Both the position numbers and the translations under genes were made by a program. From NCBI GenBank assembly GCA_036502085.1, contig DASXZD010000041.1, positions 1 through 64,000 on the forward strand: 64,000 nt of DNA. The letters run 5' to 3'. Each line of letters starts with the position of its first letter. Position 1 is the first letter of the stretch. The notes beneath the pieces are model-generated. The model made no database searches. It was not told the DNA's origin and was given only the letters and a program-made list of their open reading frames with translations. This DNA comes from PALSA-505 sp036502085 (GTDB lineage Bacteria > Actinomycetota > Actinomycetes > Streptosporangiales > Streptosporangiaceae). Positions 33,229 through 41,730 of the stretch are shown one piece after another.

Positions 33229-34926
33229 CTACCCGGCGCGCGCCGGGCAGAGGTTGACCGGGTAGATCTGGCGGAACACCAGGCCGAGCTCCTCCCCCCT
33301 GCCGCCGTGCTGGGTGTAGTACACGCCCCGGTCGTAGCTGCCGTACTGCCGCTGCTTGCCGAAGTCGTTCACGGTCAGGCCCGGATCGTCGGTGCCCTCG
33401 GCCCAGGTGCAGCCGTTCACCCCCGTCGTGTAGAAGTACGGGTAGAACTGCGCGGGCGCCCCGTCGTCGGTCAGCGGGAACCGCCGGCAGCCGGTGTCGG
33501 CGACGACGTTGCAGTGCTGGTACGGCTGGCTCGACTCGTTCAGCGGCAGGTCGGTGACCAGCGCGTTGCTCGAGTAGTTCGTGGACAAGCGCGGCCCGGT
33601 GAGCGGGCTGCTGAACATGATCGGCGTCGGCCGGTCCGGGGACCCGTTCGGCCAGTCGTTTATGTAGGGTGTGCCGTCCCAGCCGAGGTTGGAGCTGGCG
33701 CAGCCGCCGATACGGTCCAGCAGCGCCTGGCCGGGCGCGAAGCAGGAGAAGTTGTCGTCGGCGTCGGCCGGTTCCTGGTCGCCCGGGGCGCCCTCGAGCC
33801 CGGTGCAGATGCCCCGCGCGGTGTTCACCTTGCTGCAGTAGTCGAAGTGCCCGGTCTCGTCGGAGTAGGCGACGTTGTACGGCAGCGCGGTCCAGGTGGC
33901 CCGGGTCTGCGGCGTCGAGGTCGAGTACATCGGGTGGAAGCTGTACGGCGTGACCTGGCACTGGGTGGACGGGCTGGGCGCGAACACCATCTGGCCGAAG
34001 CCGTTGTGCGCACTCGCGATCATGTAGCCGGTCTGCCTGGTGGTCAGGTCGTCGAGCGAGGTGAGCAGCCCGGTCGGGCTGTCCTCGATCGTGACCGCGA
34101 CCTTGTCGCCCTGGCCGAGCCCGAGCACGTCGCTGTTGGGCGTGAAGGTCGCGGTGTCGGAGTCCAGCGGGTTGGGCGGCCCGGCCGGCCGGCCGTCCCT
34201 GGTCAGGAAGGCGAAGTTGTCCAGCTCGATGCCGCCGACCTTCGCCTGGCAGGCATTGTTCAGCAGCTGGCCGGTGACCGGGTTCTCGTAGAGGGACCAG
34301 ATGTTCATCGCCACGCACCAGGTGGTCGTGGCGCAGCTGACCCCGGCCGGGAACGACGCCCAGCCCGGCGGGTAGAACTGCAGCTCAAGGTAGGCGGACC
34401 CGGCGTGGACCGGGCTCACCTTGGGGTTGACGATGTTGGCGTCCGAGTCCGGCGTGCAGCTGGACAGCAGCTCCGGGTAGGACTGCGACGCGCAGAGCGC
34501 CATGCCCAGCCAGAACGCGATGTGGTTCTCGAAGCTGTAGACGTGCGCGCCGGGAATCGTGCTCGGCGACGGGTCCTTCGGGATCGTGAGCAGCCACCTG
34601 TCCCGGTTGCCGGACCCGGGCACGTGCGAGTAGAAGTGAACGCCCGGCTCGTCGTGGCCCACATAATGGCCGAACACCTCATCGGAATTCGGAACGTCCG
34701 GGCACTGGATGTTCAGCCGCGGGCGCACCGCGTCGCAGCTGATCGTCATGTGCCTGGAGCTGGCGGCGCTCGCGGCATGCGCTGTCGCACCGACGGAGGC
34801 ACGGACGGAGGCACTGACGCCGGCCGGCGTGCCGATGGCCAGCACCAGGCACGCGGCGGCAGGCAGCGCGGCCACCCTGCGGAACGCCCGCCAGGACCGG
34901 TACGGACGCGATCTCGTCACTAACAT
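33229..34926 (-). CDS. large secreted protein of unknown function
   Basis: 565 residues from the ATG at 34926, with GAGAGGTGA just upstream. The N-terminus has Arg residues followed by a hydrophobic stretch and a likely signal cleavage near ASAASSRHMT. The mature part is rich in Cys, Pro, Ser and aromatic residues (for example HYVGHDEPGVHFYSHVPGSG, WCVAMNIWSLYENPVTGQLL, DDNFSCFAPGQALLDRIGGC), typical of a disulphide-bonded beta-rich extracellular protein. I do not recognise a catalytic family. It interrupts the hydroxyproline genes on the opposite strand and is probably an independent insertion. Confidence 0.75.
   Translation of the reverse strand: MLVTRSRPYRSWRAFRRVAALPAAACLVLAIGTPAGVSASVRASVGATAHAASAASSRHMTISCDAVRPRLNIQCPDVPNSDEVFGHYVGHDEPGVHFYSHVPGSGNRDRWLLTIPKDPSPSTIPGAHVYSFENHIAFWLGMALCASQSYPELLSSCTPDSDANIVNPKVSPVHAGSAYLELQFYPPGWASFPAGVSCATTTWCVAMNIWSLYENPVTGQLLNNACQAKVGGIELDNFAFLTRDGRPAGPPNPLDSDTATFTPNSDVLGLGQGDKVAVTIEDSPTGLLTSLDDLTTRQTGYMIASAHNGFGQMVFAPSPSTQCQVTPYSFHPMYSTSTPQTRATWTALPYNVAYSDETGHFDYCSKVNTARGICTGLEGAPGDQEPADADDNFSCFAPGQALLDRIGGCASSNLGWDGTPYINDWPNGSPDRPTPIMFSSPLTGPRLSTNYSSNALVTDLPLNESSQPYQHCNVVADTGCRRFPLTDDGAPAQFYPYFYTTGVNGCTWAEGTDDPGLTVNDFGKQRQYGSYDRGVYYTQHGGRGEELGLVFRQIYPVNLCPARAG
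33232..33247. terminator. 16-bp GC palindrome between convergent genes
   Basis: CCCGGCGCGCGCCGGG is a perfect palindrome at the 3' ends of the epimerase gene (+) and the secreted-protein gene (-). A self-complementary 16-mer needs a short loop to fold, so terminator function is likely but not certain. Confidence 0.4.
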
Positions 34927-34970
34927 CCGGATCACCTCTCTGCAGACTTCCGCCACCGTACGACTCCCCG

Positions 34971-35026
34971 CGTATACGCGTATAGAGGTAAACATCCCCT
35001 TGACACATTAGTTCGGAAAGTATACG
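34971..35026. promoter_or_regulatory. AT-rich patch with two GTATAC palindromes upstream of the secreted-protein gene
   Basis: CGTATACG (34971-34978) and GTATACG (35020-35026) flank an AT-rich tract that includes TTGACA at 35000-35005. It stands out from the GC-rich surroundings and lies 45-100 nt upstream of the secreted-protein start. It is probably its promoter/operator region. The orientation of the -35-like box points the other way, towards the decayed GH2 gene, so it may also be the dead promoter of that gene. Confidence 0.3.
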
Positions 35027-35082
35027 AACCAGCTAAGAGGCAGCCGACACCGCGGCTCCGTGGCCGCGAGTCAGGAGTTGCG

Positions 35083-35687
35083 GTCGGGGCGGACACGATC
35101 CCGGAGTTCGACGTGCCCTGGTGGTGGCGCACCGACTTCACCCCTGGCCTCGCGTCCGGCCAGTTCGCAGATCCCGCCGGCTCGGCAGCGGTACGCCGAT
35201 CACCATCAGCCAGAACGTGACCGTGCCGGCTGCCAGCACCAAGACCGTGACGTTCACGCGGTGGCTTCGACCCGAACATCTTCCTGCATTACTCGTCCGC
35301 CGACAGCAGATGGACCAGGCCGGCATCCTGGTCAACGCCGGGTTCCAGTGCTGCGACGCCTGGGAGCTGCAATCGAGCAAGCTGACCACTGCGGCCGACT
35401 ACGCGGTCATGCAGAACTCGGCGCTGACACTGGGCGAGAGCCTGCGCAACGATCCGAGCGTGTTCAGCTTCCAGTGGAGCGACGAGCCGCCGCTGGCGAT
35501 GCAGGAGACCGTGACGCTGAACGCGTTCGCGCAGGCGGACTTCCTGCTGCGCGCGGACGTCCGCCGCGGCACCCCCGGCGGGCAGGAGCAGTCCGGCGAT
35601 AACGAGCTGCAGACCTCGACCTGGAACGGCGACGACATCACCCTGTGGAACGCCGCAAAGATCGACATCGCCGCGCCGGTGCCGTAA
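35083..35687 (+). pseudogene. decayed GH2 exo-beta-D-glucosaminidase
   Basis: Fragments of one glycoside hydrolase family 2 protein appear in order but in different frames. First comes EFDVPWWWRTDFTPGL (from about 35101), then ITISQNVTVPAASTKTVTFT (about 35195), then FDPNIFLHYSS (about 35268). The last is a longer piece from MDQAGILVNAGFQCCDAWEL to the stop, including LRNDPSVFSFQWSDEPP. These correspond to the sugar-binding, beta-sandwich and catalytic-barrel regions of CsxA-type exo-glucosaminidases, which exceed 850 residues when intact. Large internal deletions and at least two frameshifts have removed most of the gene. It separates the two halves of the hydroxyproline locus. Confidence 0.75.
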
Positions 35688-35697
35688 GACTGGGGGC

Positions 35698-36858
35698 ATG
35701 ACCCTGCCCGCCTCCGCGGATGCCGTGATCATCGGAGCCGGGCTGGTCGGCGCCGCGACCGCCGCACGGCTGGCCGCCACCGGCCGCCGGGTGTGCGTGA
35801 TCGACCGCAGCGGGCCGCTCGGCGGGACGACCGCCGCCGGCGAGGGCAACATCCTGCTCTCCGACAAGGCCCCTGGCCCCGAGCTGTCGCTCGCGCTGCG
35901 CAGCCTGGTGCTGTGGCGGCAGTTCGCGGGCGAGCGCGGCGCGGAGTTCGAGTTCGAGCCCAAGGGCGGCGTCGTGGTGGCGCGCTCCCCCGGCCAGCTC
36001 GACGCGCTGCGCGAGATGGCCGCCCGGCAGCGGGCCGCCGGGGTCGAGGTGACGCTGCTGGATCCCTCCGGGCTGCACGACGCGGAGCCAAGCCTGGCCC
36101 GCCAGCTGGCGGGCGGCGCCCGCTACCCGCAGGACTGCCAGGTGCAGCCGATGGCCGCGGCGATGGCGTACCTGGCCGCGGGCGGCCGTCTTACCGTAAC
36201 GCGCGCGGAAGCGACCGGACTGGATCACGACGGTCCGGTCATGCGCCTCGTCACCGACCGCGGCCGGATCGCCGCTCCGGTGGTCGTCAACTGCACTGGG
36301 CCCTGGGGCGGGCAGGTCGCCGGGCGGCTCGGCTCCGCGCTGCCGGTCCGGCCGAGGCGGGGTCACATCCTGGTCACCGAGCCGCTTCCCCCGCTGATCA
36401 GGCACAAGGTCTACGAGGCCGACTACGTGGCGACTGTGGCAAGCGACGAAGAGGGCACCGCGTATTCGGCGGTGGTGGAGGGCACGGCGAGCAGCACGGT
36501 GCTGATCGGATCGAGCCGTGACTTCAGCCCGGCCGGGCGGCCGGAGGCCCGCGTGCTGGCCGAGCTCGCCCGCCGCGCCGTCGCGCTGTTCCCGTTCCTG
36601 AGCCGCGCCCGCATCATCCGCGCCTACACCGGATTCCGCCCGGCCTGCGCCGACCACCTGCCGGTGATCGGCCCGGACGCCCTGGTTCCCGGCCTCTACC
36701 ACGCGACCGGCCACGAGGGCGCCGGGATCGGCCTGGCCCCGGCGACGGCGGAACTGATCACAGCGCTGATCGACGGCACCGATCCGGCCGTCGACCCGGT
36801 ACCGTTCGCGCCCGCCCGCTTCGCTGCTGACCCGGATGGAGGACGCCGTGGCCGCTGA
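35698..36858 (+). CDS. FAD-dependent amino-acid dehydrogenase, catalytic subunit (DadA-type)
   Basis: 386 residues. The N-terminus has the FAD dinucleotide motif VIIGAGLVGAATAARLAATG, and the DadA/glycine-oxidase C-terminal pattern is RAYTGFRPACADHLPVIGPD with HATGHEGAGIGLAPATAELI. GGGGG precedes the ATG. The following two genes encode a small [2Fe-2S] protein and an FAD/NAD(P) protein with a BFD-like domain. That is the subunit set of heterotrimeric cis-4-hydroxy-D-proline dehydrogenase and related opine or D-proline dehydrogenases. It is proposed to oxidise cis-4-hydroxy-D-proline to the pyrroline. Confidence 0.85.
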   Translation: MTLPASADAVIIGAGLVGAATAARLAATGRRVCVIDRSGPLGGTTAAGEGNILLSDKAPGPELSLALRSLVLWRQFAGERGAEFEFEPKGGVVVARSPGQLDALREMAARQRAAGVEVTLLDPSGLHDAEPSLARQLAGGARYPQDCQVQPMAAAMAYLAAGGRLTVTRAEATGLDHDGPVMRLVTDRGRIAAPVVVNCTGPWGGQVAGRLGSALPVRPRRGHILVTEPLPPLIRHKVYEADYVATVASDEEGTAYSAVVEGTASSTVLIGSSRDFSPAGRPEARVLAELARRAVALFPFLSRARIIRAYTGFRPACADHLPVIGPDALVPGLYHATGHEGAGIGLAPATAELITALIDGTDPAVDPVPFAPARFAADPDGGRRGR

Positions 36859-37120
36859 CCAGGTTCGATTCACCTTCGACGGCGCGGAGCTGGCCGCCCC
36901 GCGCGGCCTGACCGTCGGCGGCGCGCTGCTGGCCAACGGGATACGGTCTTGGCGGCTGACCCGCGCCGGCGGGCGCCCGCGCGGCATATTCTGCGCGATC
37001 GGCGCCTGCTTCGACTGCCTGGTTGATGTGGGCGACGACCGCGCCGTCCGCGCCTGCCTGGTTCCCGTCCGCGACGGCGACGCGGTGCGGACTTCGGACT
37101 CGCGCGGGCCGCGCGAATGA
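36848..37120 (+). CDS. small [2Fe-2S] subunit of the amino-acid dehydrogenase
   Basis: 90 residues. The ferredoxin-like Cys cluster is seen in IFCAIGACFDCLVDV with a later Cys in AVRACLVPV. The fold begins VRFTFDGAELAAPRGLTVG. GGAGG at 36838-36842 lies 5 nt before the GTG at 36848, so I prefer it over the ATG at 36836. The gene overlaps both neighbours, which shows tight coupling within the complex. It would transfer electrons between the two FAD subunits. Confidence 0.82.
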   Translation: MAADQVRFTFDGAELAAPRGLTVGGALLANGIRSWRLTRAGGRPRGIFCAIGACFDCLVDVGDDRAVRACLVPVRDGDAVRTSDSRGPRE

Positions 37121-38706
37121 ACACGCCGGGCGGGCCAGTGACCGACATGGCCGAGACCGACATGGCCGAGACCGACGTGCCCGTGACCGACGTGCCCGTG
37201 ACCGACGTGCTCATGACCGACGTGGCCGTGGTCGGCGCGGGCCCGGCCGGCCTGGCCGCGGCCCTGGCGGCGGCCGACCTCGGCCGCGCGGTCACCTTGA
37301 TCGACTCGGCGCAGGCACCCGGCGGCCAGATCTACCGGCAGCCCCTGACCGGCACGCCCGGCTCCGCGCCAGACCGGCTCCCCCAGCGGCTGCAGCGCGC
37401 CGCCGGCCACCGCCGGATCACTCACCTGCCCGCCACGACCGTCTGGCACGCCGAGCGGGATTCCCCCATCAACCTCAACTCCAACCCCAGATCCAACAAG
37501 ATCCACCTCAATCCCACCAGCCCCACCAGCCCCACCAGCCCCACCAGCCCCACCAGCCCCACCAGCCCCGGGGAGTTTACGCTCCGGCTGACTGGCGTTG
37601 CCGGACCAGCGGACCCGGCCGTTTTGCGCGCGCGGGCGGTCGTCATCGCCACCGGCGCGACCGAGCTCGCGCTGCCGTTCCCCGGCTGGGACCTGCCCGG
37701 CGTGACCACCGCGGGCGCGGCGCAGGCGCTGCTCAAGAGCCAGGGCGTCACCGTCGGCCGGCGCGTTATCGTGGCGGGCTCGGGCCCGCTGCTGCTGCCG
37801 GTCGCGGCCGGGCTGGCCGAGGCCGGGGTGCGGGTCGTGGCCATGCTGGAGGCGACCCAGGCGCGGGCGGGCGTGACGCGGACGGCGCGGCTCGCCGGGC
37901 ACCCGGGCAAGCTCCGCGAGGCGGCCGGCTACGCGGCCACGCTGGCCCGGCACCGGGTGCCCGTCCGCACCGGTCACGCCGTGGTGGCGTGCCGCGGCGC
38001 AGGCCGGGTCGAGTACGCCACGATCGCGCGGCTCGGCCGGGACTGGCGGCCGGCGTCCGGCACCCGATGGGAAGCAGCCGTGGACGCGGTCCACGTGAGC
38101 TTCGGCTTCACCGCTGCGCTGGAGCTGCCCCGGCTGCTCGGCTGCGCCGACGCGCCGCATCCGGTCAGGCCGGTGTCGGCCGTCACCCATGACGCCGGCC
38201 AGGCCACGTCGGTCGCGGGCGTCTTCGCGGCGGGCGAGGTCACCGGGACCGGCGGCGCGGACGTGGCCGAGCTCGAGGGCTATCTGGCCGGCGTGTCGGC
38301 GGCCCGCTACCTGGGCGTCCCGGCCTCCCCCACGCTGGCGGCACGGCTGCACGCCGTGACGACGAGGCTGGCCCGGGCCCGCCGTTTCGCCGCGCTGCTT
38401 GACCAGGCCTATCCGTTCATGCCCGGCTGGCTCGACTGGCCCGCACCCGACACGGTCGTCTGCCGGTGCGAGGAAACAGCGTGGGGGGCAATCGATCAGG
38501 CGATAGCGGCAGGGGCAAGTAGCGTGCGTTCGGCAAAAGCAATGACCCGATGCGGCATGGGGTACTGCCAGGCACGGGTCTGCGGCCCTGTCGTTCAGTA
38601 CGCGGTGGCCGCGGCCACCGGTCGCCCGCTGGCCGGCGTCGGCGACCTGCACGCCCGCCCGGTGCTCAGCCCGGTCACGCTGCAGGAGGTGGCCGACTCT
38701 GGCTAG
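37117..38706 (+). CDS. FAD/NAD(P)-binding subunit with BFD-like [2Fe-2S] domain
   Basis: 529 residues. FAD motif: VAVVGAGPAGLAAALAAADL. The second Rossmann motif is near VIVAGSGPLLLPVAAGLAEA. The C-terminal Cys-rich domain (CRCEETAWGAIDQAIAAGAS, then MTRCGMGYCQARVCGPVV) matches the BFD-like [2Fe-2S] domain of hydroxyproline and octopine dehydrogenase subunits. Two low-complexity expansions are unusual. The N-terminus has in-frame repeats of TD(M/V)AE and TDVPV before the real fold. At 37513-37565 six 9-nt units encode a Pro-Thr-Ser run. Translation may start at the ATG at 37213, which gives the family-typical N-terminus. Its 3' end overlaps convergent cydB by 32 nt. Confidence 0.85.
   Translation: MNTPGGPVTDMAETDMAETDVPVTDVPVTDVLMTDVAVVGAGPAGLAAALAAADLGRAVTLIDSAQAPGGQIYRQPLTGTPGSAPDRLPQRLQRAAGHRRITHLPATTVWHAERDSPINLNSNPRSNKIHLNPTSPTSPTSPTSPTSPTSPGEFTLRLTGVAGPADPAVLRARAVVIATGATELALPFPGWDLPGVTTAGAAQALLKSQGVTVGRRVIVAGSGPLLLPVAAGLAEAGVRVVAMLEATQARAGVTRTARLAGHPGKLREAAGYAATLARHRVPVRTGHAVVACRGAGRVEYATIARLGRDWRPASGTRWEAAVDAVHVSFGFTAALELPRLLGCADAPHPVRPVSAVTHDAGQATSVAGVFAAGEVTGTGGADVAELEGYLAGVSAARYLGVPASPTLAARLHAVTTRLARARRFAALLDQAYPFMPGWLDWPAPDTVVCRCEETAWGAIDQAIAAGASSVRSAKAMTRCGMGYCQARVCGPVVQYAVAAATGRPLAGVGDLHARPVLSPVTLQEVADSG
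37513..37565 (+). repeat. 9-nt minisatellite, six units, in frame
   Basis: The unit CCCCACCAG is repeated six times (the first lacks one C), encoding a (Pro-Thr-Ser) run. It is inside the dehydrogenase subunit in a surface linker. Because the unit is a multiple of three, copy number can change without a frameshift. Confidence 0.9.
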
Positions 38707-39691
38707 GCCGCTGGAACAGGATGTAGAGCCAGGAGAGCGACGGGACGAGGAGCACCGCGCCGACGCCCAGGCTGACGAGGGTGGCGACCAGGACCGACCG
38801 GTTCGCGGCGGCCCCGCCGATTGTCAGGCCGGGGCCGAGCAGGTCCGGGTACTGGGCGGCGGCCCACGCCCACAGGACGGCGGTGACAGCTAGCGCCGCG
38901 GTCAGCCGGGCGGTGCGAAAATAGCTGCGGAACAGCAGGGCGAGCGAGACGACTCCGGCCGCCGCCGAGATGATCACCAGCGGGAGCCCGCGGTGCAGCA
39001 GGCCGTGATACAGAGCGGCCGCGTCGGCGTGCAGGAACAGCAGGCCGGCCGCCGCGACAGCTCCCGCGGCTACTCCGGCGCCCAGCGCCCGCCCGCGGAA
39101 CTGCGCGACGAGCGACGCGTCACCGGACCGGCGGGCGTCGGCGGTGAGGTAGACGGCCGCCAGGTACGCACACACCACGACGGCCAGCACGCCGGTCATC
39201 ACCGATACCGGGTTCCACCAGCTCGCAACCGGCCGTCCGGCCCCGATGCCGGGCGGCACCCGCCTAGCGGCGACCGCGCCGGCCGTGGCGCCGAGGAAAA
39301 ACGGAGTGATGACCGACGACGCGGCGAAGGCCGCGCCGAAGCTGCGCTGCTGCCAGGTCGCCGTGACAGTCTTGCGGAAGGCGAACGCCGAGCCCCGGAC
39401 GATTACCCCGAAGGCGGCCAGCGTCAGCGGAATCCACAAGGTGGACGACACCGCGCCGAACAGCGCGGGGAAGCCCGTCCACATGACCACCAGGACGAAG
39501 ATCAGCCAGACGTGGTTGGCCTCCCAGACCGGGCCGATCGAGTGCTCGATCAGCCGGCGCTGCGCGGCACCGCGGCGGGCGCCGCCGGCCACGAGATCCC
39601 AGAATCCGGCGCCGAAGTCCGCCCCGCCGAACAGCGCGTAGCAGGTGACCCCGATCCACATCACGGCGGCCAGCGCATTAGCCAGGCTCAT
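38675..39691 (-). CDS. cydB: cytochrome bd ubiquinol oxidase subunit II
   Basis: 338 residues, about eight to nine membrane helices. The N-terminus MSLANALAAVMWIGVTCYAL leads to FGGADFGAGFWDLVAGG, and WEANHVWLIFVLVVMWTGFP is the conserved CydB helix II/III region. It forms the membrane complex with CydA that reduces O2 to water at low oxygen. The start overlaps the cydA stop by 4 nt. The C-terminus overlaps the convergent dehydrogenase gene by 32 nt. Confidence 0.93.
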   Translation of the reverse strand: MSLANALAAVMWIGVTCYALFGGADFGAGFWDLVAGGARRGAAQRRLIEHSIGPVWEANHVWLIFVLVVMWTGFPALFGAVSSTLWIPLTLAAFGVIVRGSAFAFRKTVTATWQQRSFGAAFAASSVITPFFLGATAGAVAARRVPPGIGAGRPVASWWNPVSVMTGVLAVVVCAYLAAVYLTADARRSGDASLVAQFRGRALGAGVAAGAVAAAGLLFLHADAAALYHGLLHRGLPLVIISAAAGVVSLALLFRSYFRTARLTAALAVTAVLWAWAAAQYPDLLGPGLTIGGAAANRSVLVATLVSLGVGAVLLVPSLSWLYILFQRPSQSRPPPAA

Positions 39692-41025
39692 GTCGGTTGT
39701 CCTGTGGTGGCGAGCCGGCGCAGGACGGCGATGGTGATGACGGTCAGCACGGCGTAGATCGCGACCACCGCGTAGAAGCCGTACTGGATGCCGGGCTCGG
39801 GATTGACCGCGTTCGCGACCCGCAGCACGCGGTAGACGATCCAAGGCTGACGACCGACCTCCGTGGTGATCCAGCCGAGTTCCATCGCGGCCACCGCGGC
39901 GATCCCCGAGACGCCCACGGCCCGCAGGAACCAGGCGGTGCGCGGCACCTCGCGGCCGCGCCACCAGGACCAGGCCAGCCACGCGCCGAGGGCGAGCAGG
40001 CCGAAGCCGATCGAGACCATCAGGTCGAACGACAGGTGCACCAAGGTGACCAGCGGCGGCCGGTCGCTGGCCGGCACGGCGTCCAGCCCCTGGATGGCGG
40101 CGTGCGGGTTCAGCCTGGCCAGCAGGGACAACCCGTCCGGGATGTGCAGGGCGTCGTGCAGCCTGCCCCCGCTGAAGTACCCGAACAGCGCTTCCGGCGC
40201 ACCTTTGGTCGTGCTGGCCAGGCCTTCCATGGCGGCCAGCTTGGTCGGCTGGTAGGTCGCGACCATGCGGGCGGCCCAGTCGCCGACCACGATCTGCACC
40301 GGGGTGAGGATGGCCGCCCCGGTCAGCGGGATGAGCAGGCCCAGGCGATGGTAACGGTCCCGCCGGCCGCGCAGCATCGCCACCGCGTAGACGCTGGCGA
40401 CGCCGAAGCCGGTCACCATGAGCGCGGCCAGGATCATGTGCGCGGTCTCGGGCCCGGTCGCCGGGTTGAACATCGCCGCCCAGGGATCAACGTGGGTGAT
40501 GCGCCCGTGGCTGACCGTGAACCCGGTGGGCGTATTCATCCAGGCGTTGGCGCAGACCACGAAGAACGCGCTGGCCAGCCCGGCGGCGAAGATCGGGAGG
40601 CCGGACAGCAGGTGCACCTTGGGCGGCAGCCGGTCCCAGCCGTACAGGTAGATGCCGAGGAAGATCGCCTCGATGAAGAACGCGATCCCCTCGATGGCGA
40701 AGGGCAGCCCGATAACCTGGCCGTAGTTCGTCATCAGCCCGGACCAGAGGACGCCGAGCTCCACCGAAAGAATCGTCCCGGACACCGCGCCGACCGCGAA
40801 CAGCACGCCGAGCACCTTCGCCCAGCGGCGAGCCAGCAGCCGGTAGGCGGCATCGCCGGTGCGCAGCCCGCGCCATTCGGCGAAGATCACCAGGCCCGGG
40901 AACCCGACGCCGAAGCACGCCAGGATGATGTGCCAGGCCAGCGAGAAGCCCATCTGCGAGCGAGCCGCGACCGGATCCGCGACCCGAGCCGCCGCCAGCG
41001 CCACCACAGAGCTCGCAGCATGCAT
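39688..41025 (-). CDS. cydA: cytochrome bd ubiquinol oxidase subunit I
   Basis: 445 residues. Heme ligand and quinol-loop features are visible: SQMGFSLAWHIILACFGVGF near residue 25 (His for heme b595), an EGIAFFIEAIFLGIYLYGWD helix, and the GRQPWIVY motif before the last helix. The Q-loop is short, as in Gram-positive CydA. ATG at 41025 is preceded by CTACAGTG. No cydCD or Rex-like regulator is adjacent. The upstream space is only 58 nt before the DUF6886 gene on the same strand. Confidence 0.93.
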   Translation of the reverse strand: MHAASSVVALAAARVADPVAARSQMGFSLAWHIILACFGVGFPGLVIFAEWRGLRTGDAAYRLLARRWAKVLGVLFAVGAVSGTILSVELGVLWSGLMTNYGQVIGLPFAIEGIAFFIEAIFLGIYLYGWDRLPPKVHLLSGLPIFAAGLASAFFVVCANAWMNTPTGFTVSHGRITHVDPWAAMFNPATGPETAHMILAALMVTGFGVASVYAVAMLRGRRDRYHRLGLLIPLTGAAILTPVQIVVGDWAARMVATYQPTKLAAMEGLASTTKGAPEALFGYFSGGRLHDALHIPDGLSLLARLNPHAAIQGLDAVPASDRPPLVTLVHLSFDLMVSIGFGLLALGAWLAWSWWRGREVPRTAWFLRAVGVSGIAAVAAMELGWITTEVGRQPWIVYRVLRVANAVNPEPGIQYGFYAVVAIYAVLTVITIAVLRRLATTGQPT

Positions 41026-41083
41026 CACTACACACTGTAGGAGCCGTGTTGTTGCTAGCCGACGCCGGCCTGGCGTTTTATCG

Positions 41084-41582
41084 TTATCCGGTGTCGGCCC
41101 CGGCGTTGCGCAGCCGGGAGCCGCTGAATTCAACGGTAGAACTGGTCACTCGCCGCCAGAACGGCCAGATGGAAGGCGTGACCCGAAGCTCGATCCCGGC
41201 GCGTGCGTGCCGGCCGAGCAGGTCGTCGACGACGACGCGCTCGATCGCATCCACGGCCTGGTCGGCGACCCAGTAGCCGCCGACCTCGTGCGGACCGAAC
41301 GGGGCGGCGGGCAGCCGGTAGGCATAGAGGCGGCAACTCTGCATCCGGTCCAGCCAGATGCACCCTCGCGGGCAGTCCCTCGGGAACCAGAACGTCGGTG
41401 CGTGCCGGGTGTCGATCGCCCAGACGAGCGGGGCCGCCTCGGGATTGTCGGGCGGCGGCCGCGGCTGGAACCGGCTGAGTGACGGATCCTCGCTGAAAGT
41501 GCCAGAGCGCGAAGGCTCCCTCTCCTTCGTACGGCGGCGCCGGTTCCCTGGCGAGCAGGTGCCCGGGGTAGTCGTCATCCAT
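41084..41582 (-). CDS. DUF6886 family protein, apparent frameshift near the N-terminus
   Basis: Most of the domain is in one frame: SEDPSLSRFQPRPPPDNPEA, PLVWAIDTRHAPTFWFPRDC and GIELRVTPSIWPFWRRVTSS. I recognise this as DUF6886 (no known function). The expected N-terminus (x-L-W-H-F-S-E-D-P) is split. GAFALWHF is in another frame that begins at the ATG at 41582, and FSEDP continues in the main frame. The switch falls at the short homopolymer 41496-41498, where one extra base would explain it. The gene is therefore either a recent pseudogene or affected by a sequencing error. Without the correction, the first in-frame ATG would be at 41593. Confidence 0.6.
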
Positions 41583-41604
41583 GAACGCAGCATCTTCCAG
41601 ATGG

Positions 41605-41644
41605 GCGTTTCCGCGGAAGCGCCGGCGTTTCCGCGGAAGCGCCG
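41605..41644. repeat. 20-nt direct repeat pair containing the palindrome TTCCGCGGAA
   Basis: Two identical tandem 20-nt units, each with the palindrome TTCCGCGGAA (41609-41618 and 41629-41638). Four related cores (TCCGCGGAAA, TCCGCGCAAA, TTCCGCGGAAGC) occur at 42478, 42514, 42550 and 42624 inside the next gene. This looks like a dispersed palindromic repeat family. Confidence 0.8.
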
Positions 41645-41730
41645 GCATCGCCTGTCACGGGCATCGGCTGCGGTCCGGCGGGATCGTTAGCTCGATCAAA
41701 TTGTCAGACCAGGGCAGTAACGTCAAATGC

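Noticed and set aside
37513..37565. CRISPR-like array (also considered for 53057-53098)
   Set aside because: Units of 9 and 14 nt are contiguous with no spacers, and there are no cas genes. They are minisatellites.
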